From assembly GCA_029433475.1 (NCBI GenBank), contig JAQTIE010000013.1, forward strand, positions 62,001-126,000: DNA of 64,000 nt. The letters are read 5' to 3'. This stretch comes from Neisseriaceae bacterium ESL0693. Its GTDB lineage: Bacteria > Pseudomonadota > Gammaproteobacteria > Burkholderiales > Neisseriaceae. The translations under genes were made by a program, and so were the position numbers. The notes beneath the pieces were generated by a model. The model was not told the DNA's origin. It searched no databases and was given only the letters and a program-made list of their open reading frames with translations. Below are positions 56,244-64,000 of the stretch, piece by piece; position 1 is the first letter of the stretch, and each line of letters starts with the position of its first letter.

Positions 56244-58271
56244 ATGTCTGAAAATGTTTTATTGAATCTGGATAGCGAACCAAAATTTGACGCCATTTGT
56301 GCCGAGGATATTGAACCGGCGCTGACCCAGGCCATGGCACAAGCCAAAGAAGCCATTACCACACTAAAAGCACAAACACCCCCGACCTGGTCTAATACAG
56401 TAGAACCGCTGACGGATATTAATGAACGTGTTGGCCGCATCTGGGGGGTGGTGTCACACCTGAACAGCGTGGCCGACACAGCGGCTTTACGTGAAGTCTA
56501 TAACCGCATGATGCCTGAAATTACTGCCTTTTTCACCGCCATTAGTCAGGATATTGAATTATACGAACGGTTTAAAGCCATCAGAAACAGCGATGAATAC
56601 CCAAAACTCAATGCAGCACAAAAAACGCGGCTGGCTCATGATCTACGTGATTTCGTTTTAAGTGGTGCTGAATTGGCACCAGAGGCACAGGCAGAATTGG
56701 CCGCCTTACAGACCGAAGGCGCACAACTGGCTGCCTCGTTCAGTCAGAATGTACTCGATGCTACCGACGCTTTTGCCTTGTATTTTGACAACACCGATCA
56801 ATTGACTGGCCTGCCCGAAGACGCCTTAGCCATGTTTGCCGCTGCTGCCGAAGCCGAAGGCAAAACCGGCTATAAAATCGGCTTACATATGCCACACTAT
56901 CTGGCTGTCATGCAGCATGCCGACAATCGTGAACTACGGGCACAGCTTTATCGTGCCTACAGTACCCGCGCCAGCGATCTGGGCGAAGACAAATGGGACA
57001 ATAGCGCCAATATTGACCGTATTTTGCAGCTGGCCACGCGGGAAGCAACTCTATTGGGCTTTAATAATTACGCTGAATTGTCGCTGGCCACCAAAATGGC
57101 CGATACTCCTGCCCAGGTGTTATCTTTTTTACAGGATCTGGCGCAGCGTGCCAAACCTTACGCCCAGCGCGATCTGGCTGAAGTAACCGAATTTGCCCGC
57201 CAGCAGCTAGGCCTTACTGATCTGCAACCCTGGGACATTACCTATGCCAGCGAAAAATTACGCCAGCAAAAATATGCCTTTAGTGAGACTGAAGTAAAAC
57301 AATACTTTCCGGCCAACCGTGTATTACAGGGGTTATTCAGTCAGATAGACAAACTATACGGTGTCCATTTTATTGAGAAAACAGTGCCGGTATGGCACCC
57401 TGATGTCCACTATTTTGAACTGGAAAAAGACGGCAAAATCATTGGCGGGGTCTATATGGATTTATACGCCCGCGCCGGCAAACGCGGCGGTGCATGGATG
57501 AATGATTATCGTGGTCGCCGTCAGTTTAAAACCGGTGCCCATCAAGGTCAGATTCAGACACCGATTGCCTATCTGGTGTGTAATTTCACCCCACCGGTTG
57601 GCGATAAGCCGGCACAGCTGAGCCATGATGAAATCCTTACCCTGTTTCATGAAACCGGACACGGATTACACCACCTGTTAACCCAGGTTGATGAATTAGG
57701 CGTTTCCGGCATTAACGGCGTTGAATGGGACGCCGTCGAAATGCCCAGCCAGTTTATGGAAAATTTCGTATGGGAATATGATGTCCTGGTTGGCATGAGC
57801 AGTCACCAGCAAACCGGCGCTACTTTACCCCGTGCATTATATGACAAAATGCTGGCCGCCAAAAATTTCCAGCGCGGTATGTTTATGGTTCGACAAATGG
57901 AATTTGCCCTGTTTGATATGCGCATTTACAGCGAACCTAATGCCCACTGGGCACAAGTATTACAAGACGTTCGCCATGAAGTGGCTGTCATTCAACCGCC
58001 TGAATTCAACCGTTTTGCTCATTCATTCAGCCATATTTTTGCAGGTGGCTACTCTGCCGGTTATTACAGCTATAGCTGGGCAGAAGTCTTATCTGCGGAT
58101 ATTTATGCTGCTTTTGAAGAAGAAGCTAATCCTCAACGCACAGGGCAGCGGTTCTGGCGTGAAATTCTGGCGGTGGGCGGCTCCCGTCCGGCCATGGATT
58201 CGTTTCAAGCCTTTCGTGGCCGAACCCCAAAGATTGATGCCTTACTTCGCCACAGCGGCTTTGATGCCTGA
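56244..58271 (+). CDS. prlC: Oligopeptidase A (M3 family)
   Basis: PrlC/OpdA is a cytoplasmic zinc endopeptidase that degrades signal peptides and other short peptides. The zinc motif HETGH in LFHETGHGLHHLL is near residue 470, with ESQ-type downstream helix VEMPSQFMENF and the C-terminal SHIFAGGYSAGYYSYSWAEVLSADIY. A longer frame starts at 56199, but MSENVLLNLDSEP has the better ribosome binding site (GAGAGAA) and gives 675 residues, close to E. coli. Confidence 0.96.
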   Translation: MSENVLLNLDSEPKFDAICAEDIEPALTQAMAQAKEAITTLKAQTPPTWSNTVEPLTDINERVGRIWGVVSHLNSVADTAALREVYNRMMPEITAFFTAISQDIELYERFKAIRNSDEYPKLNAAQKTRLAHDLRDFVLSGAELAPEAQAELAALQTEGAQLAASFSQNVLDATDAFALYFDNTDQLTGLPEDALAMFAAAAEAEGKTGYKIGLHMPHYLAVMQHADNRELRAQLYRAYSTRASDLGEDKWDNSANIDRILQLATREATLLGFNNYAELSLATKMADTPAQVLSFLQDLAQRAKPYAQRDLAEVTEFARQQLGLTDLQPWDITYASEKLRQQKYAFSETEVKQYFPANRVLQGLFSQIDKLYGVHFIEKTVPVWHPDVHYFELEKDGKIIGGVYMDLYARAGKRGGAWMNDYRGRRQFKTGAHQGQIQTPIAYLVCNFTPPVGDKPAQLSHDEILTLFHETGHGLHHLLTQVDELGVSGINGVEWDAVEMPSQFMENFVWEYDVLVGMSSHQQTGATLPRALYDKMLAAKNFQRGMFMVRQMEFALFDMRIYSEPNAHWAQVLQDVRHEVAVIQPPEFNRFAHSFSHIFAGGYSAGYYSYSWAEVLSADIYAAFEEEANPQRTGQRFWREILAVGGSRPAMDSFQAFRGRTPKIDALLRHSGFDA

Positions 58272-58291
58272 ATAATACCTGATTATCATTT

Positions 58292-58328
58292 AAATCCATG
58301 CCTCTTTTATAGCCGGCATGGATTTTTT
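58292..58328. terminator. Terminator between prlC and ftsY
   Basis: AAATCCATGCC pairs with GGCATGGATTT around a 12-base loop, followed by a T-run on the plus strand. It lies 20 bp after prlC and sits between convergent genes. Confidence 0.9.
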
Positions 58329-58353
58329 CATCTACACAATCAAATATGAGTGT

Positions 58354-59568
58354 TTATTCCGCATCATCCAGCAATGCATCAACAAAAGCCCGCGCATCAA
58401 AGGGGCGTAAATCATCAATACCTTCACCCACCCCAATAAACCGCACCGGAATCGGGCGCTTGGCCGCCAGTGCCGCCAGAATACCGCCTTTCGCCGTACC
58501 ATCCAGTTTCGACACAATCAGACCGGTCAGCCCCAAGGCATCATCAAAAGCCACCACCTGATTAATCGCATTTTGCCCTACATTGGCGTCCAGCACCAAA
58601 ATAATCTCATGCGGTGCATCAGGCAACGCTTTTTGTAATACCCGTTTGACTTTTTTAATTTCTTCCATCAAATTCAATTGCGTCGGCAAACGACCTGCCG
58701 TATCCGCCAGCACCACATCAATCTGCCGCGCTTTGGCTGCCTGCACTGCATCAAAACAAACCGCCGCTGAATCGCCGGAAGCCTGCGAGATTACCGTCAC
58801 ATCATTACGTTCACCCCATTGCTGCAATTGTTCTCGCGCCGCGGCACGAAAGGTATCACCAGCAGCCAGCAAAACACTTTTATGCTGACTTTGAAAATAT
58901 TTGGCCAGCTTACCGATACTGGTGGTTTTACCCGCACCATTCACCCCGGCCATCATTATCACAAACGGCTTCTGTGCGGTATTTAAGGTCAACGGCTGTT
59001 GTAATGGCAACAATAATTCATATAATGCTTCTTTTAAAGCACTGCGCAATTCATGGCCATTTTTCAAACCCTTCAGACTGACGCGCCGGCGCACCTCCGC
59101 CAGCAGCTTTTCAGTAGCCTCAATGCCCATGTCACTGGTCAGTAAAACTGTTTCCAGTTCTTCATATAAATCTTCGTCAATCTTACCGCCACCAAACACA
59201 CCCGCCAGCGATTTAGCCATGTGCTGGCGCGATTTACTCAGCCCCTGTTTTAAGCGCGCAGCCCAGCTTAATTTAGCCGGTGAAGCCGCTGTCTCGGCCG
59301 TTAATGCCGCATCATCTTCAGTAGTCGGTGTCACTGTTTCGGCAGGTGTCACCACCAAATCTGTGGCTACCGGAGGTACTACAACCGATGATACTGATTG
59401 TTGCGCATCATGTGTATCTTCAATATCAACCTTTGCCGGTTGATCTTGTTGCTCCGGCTCCTGCGCTATGACGTCCTGATCGGCTTCTTGAGGTAACGGT
59501 GCCGATTCGTGCGACTGATCAGGCGTAACTTCCGATCCCGCTTTTTTCTTTTTGAAAAATCCAAACAT
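58354..59568 (-). CDS. ftsY: Signal recognition particle receptor FtsY
   Basis: FtsY is the SRP receptor that delivers ribosomes making membrane proteins to SecYEG. The start MFGFFKKKKAGSEV leads to an acidic, low-complexity A domain to about residue 95, rich in Glu, Pro and Val. The NG domain has the P-loop GVNGAGKTT near 207, DTAGRLPT and SKLDGTAKGG. A longer frame starts nine codons upstream; the chosen ATG gives 404 residues. E. coli places ftsY beside ftsE and ftsX, which are not here. Confidence 0.97.
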   Translation of the reverse strand: MFGFFKKKKAGSEVTPDQSHESAPLPQEADQDVIAQEPEQQDQPAKVDIEDTHDAQQSVSSVVVPPVATDLVVTPAETVTPTTEDDAALTAETAASPAKLSWAARLKQGLSKSRQHMAKSLAGVFGGGKIDEDLYEELETVLLTSDMGIEATEKLLAEVRRRVSLKGLKNGHELRSALKEALYELLLPLQQPLTLNTAQKPFVIMMAGVNGAGKTTSIGKLAKYFQSQHKSVLLAAGDTFRAAAREQLQQWGERNDVTVISQASGDSAAVCFDAVQAAKARQIDVVLADTAGRLPTQLNLMEEIKKVKRVLQKALPDAPHEIILVLDANVGQNAINQVVAFDDALGLTGLIVSKLDGTAKGGILAALAAKRPIPVRFIGVGEGIDDLRPFDARAFVDALLDDAE

Positions 59569-59787
59569 AAGCAAATATCCTGATGATCCATACAAATCTC
59601 ATCATCTGTACTGGCATCATTGAAAAATAAATAAATTAAATCATGTTATAGAAATGCTGTTATTGTAACCTAATCATCTGTTTCTGACAGAAGAATACAT
59701 ATCAGGGCAAGGCAATAGCCAGAACATAACCCCCTTCTTTGCAGACTGAAATAGATTCATTCGTCATTTATCATAAAACCCACACAC

Positions 59788-60336
59788 TCAATCCAATAAA
59801 TACCGCCATGAATCCGGTTTGCGCCAGCATACGCGATGTCTCGCCGCAACGGAGCGATTATACGGTTGATCATATAGCCAATGCTGCCATTGCGGCGATA
59901 AACTACCACTGATACAGGGTTTATCATCAATCAGGATATCGCCGCGAACCCAGGTTTTATCCTTGGTAATAATCACGCGCCGCAACCAGGCTTCGCCCAG
60001 ATACTGGCGCACCCAGTCAAATTTTTCTGCCATACAATATTGATAGGCCATAATCGGAGAAGTACAAATACGCACATCATGGCCAGCATGCAATAATTGC
60101 TGTGCCGCCTCAATCGCCCCGTCAATCGGAGGTAAACGAGCAAAAAAACCACGACTGGCATAAACCTGATGTAACGCCTGATGGTATTTTTCAGGCATAT
60201 CGTCACGCAAATAAAAATGATGTCGTTCACCCAATGGAATGGGCTGATTAAATTTTTGCTGCCAACTGCGGCGCACGCCCAGCTCAAAATCAGCCAATAC
60301 TCCATCCTGATCCAGCAAAATCAGCTTATTGCCCAT
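59788..60336 (-). CDS. 5'(3')-deoxyribonucleotidase-like HAD phosphatase
   Basis: The 182-residue protein begins with the HAD catalytic motif LLDQDGVLADF (Asp9 nucleophile and Asp11 acid/base) and has motif II ICTSPI near 92, a lysine near KDKTW and motif III DILIDDKP near 134. This matches the NT5C family, which removes phosphate from dUMP and dTMP type nucleotides. The link to ruvA 22 bp upstream on the same strand is probably fortuitous; both would be in one transcript. Confidence 0.83.
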   Translation of the reverse strand: MGNKLILLDQDGVLADFELGVRRSWQQKFNQPIPLGERHHFYLRDDMPEKYHQALHQVYASRGFFARLPPIDGAIEAAQQLLHAGHDVRICTSPIMAYQYCMAEKFDWVRQYLGEAWLRRVIITKDKTWVRGDILIDDKPCISGSLSPQWQHWLYDQPYNRSVAARHRVCWRKPDSWRYLLD

Positions 60337-60358
60337 ACCATCCTCCCGATCACAGTCA

Positions 60359-60937
60359 TTACAGCCGATTCTTCAGCGCCAGCCGTACCCCTTCGCTCAC
60401 ATCAATATCCACAGGCAACGCTTTACACGCCGCTCTGGCCTCACGCTCGGTATAACCCAACGCCAATAAAGTACCCACAATATCTTCGTGGCAATCATTG
60501 GCCACAGGTGCAAATAAACCCGTATCCTGCTGATGACCGGCCAATTTACCCCGTAACTCCAACACCAGACGCTCAGCGGTTTTTTTACCAATCCCCGGTG
60601 CGGCTGATAATTTTTTCACATCTTCAGCCGCAATTGCCGCGGCCAGTTCATCGGTATTTAACTGCGACAAAATGCCCAAAGCAATCTTGGCACCAATACC
60701 ACTGACTTTCACCAAAGCACGAAAGGTTTCTCTTTCTTCCCGCGTATTAAAACCAAATAATAAATGTGCATCTTCACGTACTACCAGCTGTGTATACAAC
60801 TGTACTTCAGACCCAGCCGCCGGCAAGGCATAAAAAGTATGCATCGACACCTGAACTTCATAACCCACACCCTGGGCATCAATCACCACCAAAGGCGGAT
60901 TTTTTTCTAAAATCATGCCACGTAAACGGCTAATCAT
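60359..60937 (-). CDS. ruvA: Holliday junction branch migration protein RuvA
   Basis: RuvA forms tetramers on Holliday junctions and loads the RuvB motor. The OB fold [28 protein letters not shown] begins the protein (28 residues), helix-hairpin-helix motifs [13 protein letters not shown] and [16 protein letters not shown] follow, and the C-terminal RuvB-binding domain ends [12 protein letters not shown]. The frame opens 23 codons further up, but the AAGGGAAAAGGC Shine-Dalgarno supports this start; 192 residues. ruvB and ruvC are not in the window. Confidence 0.97.
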   Translation of the reverse strand: MISRLRGMILEKNPPLVVIDAQGVGYEVQVSMHTFYALPAAGSEVQLYTQLVVREDAHLLFGFNTREERETFRALVKVSGIGAKIALGILSQLNTDELAAAIAAEDVKKLSAAPGIGKKTAERLVLELRGKLAGHQQDTGLFAPVANDCHEDIVGTLLALGYTEREARAACKALPVDIDVSEGVRLALKNRL

Positions 60938-60974
60938 GCCTTTTCCCTTTCGATTGACCAGCACAGACCAAAAA

Positions 60975-61004
60975 CAACGAGCCCATACATCATAGCATGG
61001 GCTC
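60975..61004 (-). terminator. Terminator downstream of rlpA
   Basis: GAGCCCAT pairs with ATGGGCTC around a 10-base loop. On the minus strand GTTGTTTTT follows, 20 bp after the rlpA stop. It separates rlpA from ruvA. Confidence 0.82.
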
Positions 61005-61024
61005 ATTATGCAACTGTATCTGAT

Positions 61025-61798
61025 TTATATTGCCGTAGTTGACATCATTTTTTTCATGGCTTCGGCGCGATTCTGCTGCAAGAACGGCCCCATGCGCACC
61101 ACATAACTGTCTTTCACCTTAACCAAAGAAGCCGTTTGCTCGCTCTTGGCCTGTTTTAAATGACGCGTGGTGGCCAGCAAATAATCTCTTGCCGCTTGTT
61201 TATCTTTAAATTCTTGTAAATCAACATAGATTTTTTCCTGATGCTGATTTTTCTGTACCACCTGATCCGCAGACGGCAAAATCTGCTCTACCCGTACCTG
61301 TGCCGTACCCGCACGCACAAAACTCAGCTTCTCTGCCGCAGCCTGTGACACATCAATAATGCGGTTACCATGAAACGGCCCGCGATCATTAATACGAACA
61401 ACCACACTTTTACCATTTTTCAAATTGGTTACCCGTGCATAACTCGGGATAGGTAAAGTCGGGTGCGCTGCCGTCAGCGCATTTTTATTAAATATTTCGC
61501 CGGAGGTGGTACGGCGGCCATGAAACTGACCACCATAAAAGGAGGCCGAACCCGTCTGGCTAAACTCAGCCACCTTTTGCAACGGATAATAACGTTTACC
61601 TGCCACGCGATAACTTAAATTGGCGGTTTTATGCAACCGCTCTTTAGGCACCGTGACGGATTGACCCAATATCGGGTGTTTAGATTGATACACAGGCGCA
61701 GACAAATGCTTTGTGTTATGCGTAGCGGCTGTAGCCAGACCCAGATATAAGCCCAGCACAGTAACAAAACTAACAAAAATCATTTTGGTCTTAATCAA
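61025..61798 (-). CDS. rlpA: RlpA-like septal ring lytic transglycosylase with SPOR domain
   Basis: RlpA proteins cleave glycan strands that lack stem peptides and gather at the septum through the SPOR domain. The double-psi beta-barrel (about residues 83-175) shows ASFYGGQFHGRRTTSGE, and VVRINDRGPFHGNRIIDVSQAAAEKL with its catalytic aspartate; the SPOR-like domain is about 190-255. The signal peptide (MIKTKMIFVSFVTVLGLYLG) has no lipobox cysteine, so unlike E. coli RlpA it is not obviously a lipoprotein. Confidence 0.9.
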   Translation of the reverse strand: MIKTKMIFVSFVTVLGLYLGLATAATHNTKHLSAPVYQSKHPILGQSVTVPKERLHKTANLSYRVAGKRYYPLQKVAEFSQTGSASFYGGQFHGRRTTSGEIFNKNALTAAHPTLPIPSYARVTNLKNGKSVVVRINDRGPFHGNRIIDVSQAAAEKLSFVRAGTAQVRVEQILPSADQVVQKNQHQEKIYVDLQEFKDKQAARDYLLATTRHLKQAKSEQTASLVKVKDSYVVRMGPFLQQNRAEAMKKMMSTTAI

Positions 61799-62157
61799 AC
61801 CGAAATTCCATTCTTTGAGTTAAAAACATCGGATATCAGATAAATGCCATGTTATGTTATAACATTATCTGATTAAAATTAATGAACTTACCAAGCCATC
61901 AATATTCACAACATTATTTAAGTAGAACCACCATTAAAACTGTGGTTGATAAAGCAAAAGCTTCAGGAGAGACTGATGACAGTAAGACACCATAACACCT
62001 GAAAAGGCATTCATGACGACTATTTCCCCTGTCTCAGCATTAAAACAGCCATTCAACCAGACAAGTGATTGCCAGACTGAAATGACCATAAAAGATTGAA
62101 TGCATCATTCAATAGGCCGCTATTATTCCTGAAAGTGCTTAAATTGTCAACACTTTT
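61799..62157. other. Intergenic region between rlpA and comF
   Basis: The 359-bp region lies downstream of comF and upstream of rlpA. A weak hairpin, AAAGTG / CACTTT around 62135-62158, follows the comF stop. No gene was seen. Confidence 0.45.
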
Positions 62158-62856
62158 TCAATTTGGTCGGCTCAACGCCCAGCCAAAAACCTGCGCTGCC
62201 CCTGCCTTTCGCAATGACTGGGTCAAAGCACCCATCGTTGCCCCTGTTGTCACCACATCATCAATCAATAATAAACTCAGCCCGTCCAGCCGGCCATTCA
62301 CCTGAAACACACCTTTCACATTCAAAAAGCGTTGTGCTCCTTTAAGGGTTGATTGAGCCTGCCGATGCTGACGCCGTATCATTTTCGCTGCTAAGAGCGG
62401 GCAATCCAGCGATTGCGCCACCGCCTGCGCCAGTAACCGGCTTTGATTAAAGCCACGTTTAAACAAACGAGGCCGGCTTAATGGCATGGCCACAATCGCA
62501 TCAAACTGCTGATCAAAAAGCCAGACCGGCGGCTGGGACAACATCAAGCCAGCCAGCACCTCTGCCAGATAAAGCTGTTTCTGATGTTTAAAAGCATGCA
62601 GTAATTGACGCAATGGTGGCACATACTCATAGCTGGCATATAATGCCTCCATAGGTAACGGTTTTTGCTGGCACCGGCCGCAAACCGTACCATCGATACT
62701 GAAACGAGTGCAGCGCGGACACAACGCTTGCCACGACCTGGCCAGATGACCAAAATCATCGGCACATGCCAAACAGAGGCCGGAAGTCACACCCTGTTCA
62801 TGGCATAATATACAATGAGGTGCTCCCAAACCGATACACCGTAACCACCCCAACAA
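62158..62856 (-). CDS. comF: ComF family phosphoribosyltransferase-like protein
   Basis: ComF proteins are needed for uptake of DNA in naturally competent bacteria, probably acting at ssDNA entry. The N-terminal zinc ribbon shows CILCHEQG, CLAC, CPRC and CGRC. A phosphoribosyltransferase domain follows and ends LLIDDVVTTGATMGALTQSLRKAGAAQV, with the PRPP motif. Length 232 is normal. No ATG opens the frame; the start is taken as TTG at 62856, 13 bases from the divergent bioH start. The true start may be upstream, at a rarer codon close to a GGAGAGG at 62877-62883. Confidence 0.88.
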   Translation of the reverse strand: MLGWLRCIGLGAPHCILCHEQGVTSGLCLACADDFGHLARSWQALCPRCTRFSIDGTVCGRCQQKPLPMEALYASYEYVPPLRQLLHAFKHQKQLYLAEVLAGLMLSQPPVWLFDQQFDAIVAMPLSRPRLFKRGFNQSRLLAQAVAQSLDCPLLAAKMIRRQHRQAQSTLKGAQRFLNVKGVFQVNGRLDGLSLLLIDDVVTTGATMGALTQSLRKAGAAQVFGWALSRPN

Positions 62857-62869
62857 TGAAACCGTACTT

Positions 62870-63619
62870 ATGATTGCCTCTCCTAAAGTATTTATGATTC
62901 ATGGCTGGGCCACCAATCACCATATTTTCGATGATTTGCGCGCCAGAGCCGGTATTGCCGCAGACTATTGGCAAACCCCCGACCTGCCCGGCCATGGCAC
63001 CACACCTTTAGGCCAGCATTTCAATATTGAGGCCATTGCCCAAAGCTTTGCAGCACAAATCAGCCAGCCCGTTCATCTGCTGGGCTGGTCTTTAGGCGGC
63101 ATGATCGCCTTATCCATCGCTGCCCATTATCCGGAAAAAGTCCAAACCCTCTGCCTGACCGCCAGTCTGGCCAAACTCAGCGCCAGCCCCGACTATCCGC
63201 AAGGACTGCAACACGCAGCACTTCAAAACATGGTGCTCTTGTTTGAACACAACTATACCAAATTCATACAACAATTTCTCACTTTACAAATGCTGTATGC
63301 CACCCCTGAAGATCAGCAAAGTGCCCGGAAACTATTACCTGCATTATGTCAGTACGGTACTCCTGCCGGCCTCACTACATCACTGCATAGCTTGCAGCAA
63401 GCCGATCTACGCCCTCTATTGCCTTCCATTCAAGTTCCCACCTTACTGATTTTTGGCGGGCGCGACACCATCACCCCGCCACGCATGGGCGAATATCTAC
63501 ACCAGCACATATCAGGCAGCCAGTGGCAATATCTGCCCAAAGCCGCTCATCTCCCTTTTTTAAGCCATCCTGATGTATTCACCCAATCATTACATCATTT
63601 TTGGGAGCAACACTCATGA
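62870..63619 (+). CDS. bioH: Pimeloyl-ACP methyl ester carboxylesterase BioH
   Basis: BioH removes the methyl group from pimeloyl-ACP methyl ester, ending the chain-synthesis phase of biotin formation. The alpha/beta-hydrolase features are present: HGWATNHHIF near residue 11, nucleophile serine in GWSLGGM near 76-82, aspartate in GGRDTITP near 198 and histidine in KAAHLPFLSHP near 225. Length 249 is normal. It overlaps the next gene by four bases (ATGA) and is divergent from comF. Confidence 0.93.
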   Translation: MIASPKVFMIHGWATNHHIFDDLRARAGIAADYWQTPDLPGHGTTPLGQHFNIEAIAQSFAAQISQPVHLLGWSLGGMIALSIAAHYPEKVQTLCLTASLAKLSASPDYPQGLQHAALQNMVLLFEHNYTKFIQQFLTLQMLYATPEDQQSARKLLPALCQYGTPAGLTTSLHSLQQADLRPLLPSIQVPTLLIFGGRDTITPPRMGEYLHQHISGSQWQYLPKAAHLPFLSHPDVFTQSLHHFWEQHS

Positions 63620-64000
63620 CCTTCACCCTCTCTCGTCAGCCCGACTGGTTTTTACACGCATACACCGCCTCAACACTGGATGAACGTCTGGCACTACTCA
63701 GACAACCACCACAAAACATCATACTGGCCGCAGCCGATGGCAACGAAAGTTACCGCCTGCTCAAAACACGCTATCCCAATGCCGAATTTCAGGAATTTGA
63801 TCAGCGACAAGACTATCTTTATTGGTCACTGCAAGCACGCAAAGCCGAACTGAATCTCTGGCAGAAACTCAGCCAGCCTCTGCCCCCCCAGTACCCCACC
63901 GATATCTTACCCACCGATGAAGCCGCCGACATGGTCTGGAGTAATCTCGGCCTCATCCATCAGGGCGACCCCGCTCCCATCATGGAAAACTGGGCAGACA
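63616..64000 (+). CDS. bioC: BioC-like malonyl-ACP methyltransferase, N-terminal part
   Basis: The gene starts at an ATG overlapping the bioH stop and leaves the window after 128 codons. BioC methylates malonyl-ACP to begin the pimeloyl chain, the reaction that BioH later reverses. The visible part has a methyltransferase-like segment (PPQNIILAAADGNESYRLLK) and DMVWSNLGLIHQGDP, which matches the BioC acidic/SNL block. The usual glycine-rich SAM motif is not clear, so the call relies partly on the overlap with bioH. Confidence 0.7.
   Translation, partial: MTFTLSRQPDWFLHAYTASTLDERLALLRQPPQNIILAAADGNESYRLLKTRYPNAEFQEFDQRQDYLYWSLQARKAELNLWQKLSQPLPPQYPTDILPTDEAADMVWSNLGLIHQGDPAPIMENWAD

Overview
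This window looks like a chromosomal segment of a betaproteobacterium of the family Neisseriaceae. The evidence is the protein character of RpoA, RpoH, MiaB, PrlC and D-lactate dehydrogenase, the Gram-negative envelope genes (lnt, mltA, rlpA, small lipoproteins), the moderate-to-low GC and the AT-rich intergenic DNA. A bee-gut Snodgrassella-like organism would fit, but that is inference; no 16S rRNA gene is present and no repeated Neisseria-type DNA uptake sequence was seen. Nearly all of the window is housekeeping chromosome. No prophage, transposase, CRISPR array or integron was found.

Layout. 1-6188: lrgB (cut by the window edge) and lrgA, then rsfS, nadD and a beta-carbonic anhydrase, a purine permease, miaB and a small secreted protein, all on the minus strand. 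6463-20057: one long minus-strand block carrying the S10, spc and alpha ribosomal protein operons from rplC to rplQ, with secY, infA, rpmJ and rpoA. It lacks rpsJ at its head. A 233-bp gap rich in inverted repeats separates rpsQ from rplN. 20188-22357: rsgA and an M48 protease. 22666-28828: a DUF305 protein, orn, pgi, pncC, amtB and a DUF3579-acetyltransferase fusion. 29018-33131: rpoH, lnt, corC and ybeY. 33608-37811: a five-gene minus-strand operon with a TPR membrane protein, a degenerate receiver protein, a small COG2229-type GTPase, a roadblock-like protein and a roadblock/LC7 protein. 37953-50264: mltA diverging from mutS, an initiator tRNA, a YrdC-family gene, an M50 protease, prmC, mgtE, dld and an ABC exporter. 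50423-58271: rnpB, an MFS transporter, tldD, two tiny lipoproteins absent from ordinary ORF calls, a gamma-carbonic anhydrase, a frameshifted small gene and prlC. 58354-64000: ftsY, a 5'-nucleotidase, ruvA, rlpA, comF, bioH and the start of a bioC-like gene.

How the parts work together. The ribosomal block, rsgA, rsfS, ybeY, miaB, prmC, rnpB and the initiator tRNA all serve translation. corC, ybeY and lnt keep the order known from other proteobacteria. bioH and the bioC-like gene overlap by four bases and would make and unmask the pimeloyl chain for biotin.

The best candidate for an undescribed system is the roadblock/GTPase operon at 33608-37811. It resembles actinobacterial conservons and MglA/MglB polarity switches, but pairs the GTPase with a receiver-like protein and a FimV-like TPR membrane protein. 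Other points worth a look are the broken S10 operon, the structured leaders before rplC, rplN and mgtE, and the single-base frameshift at 55283-55641.
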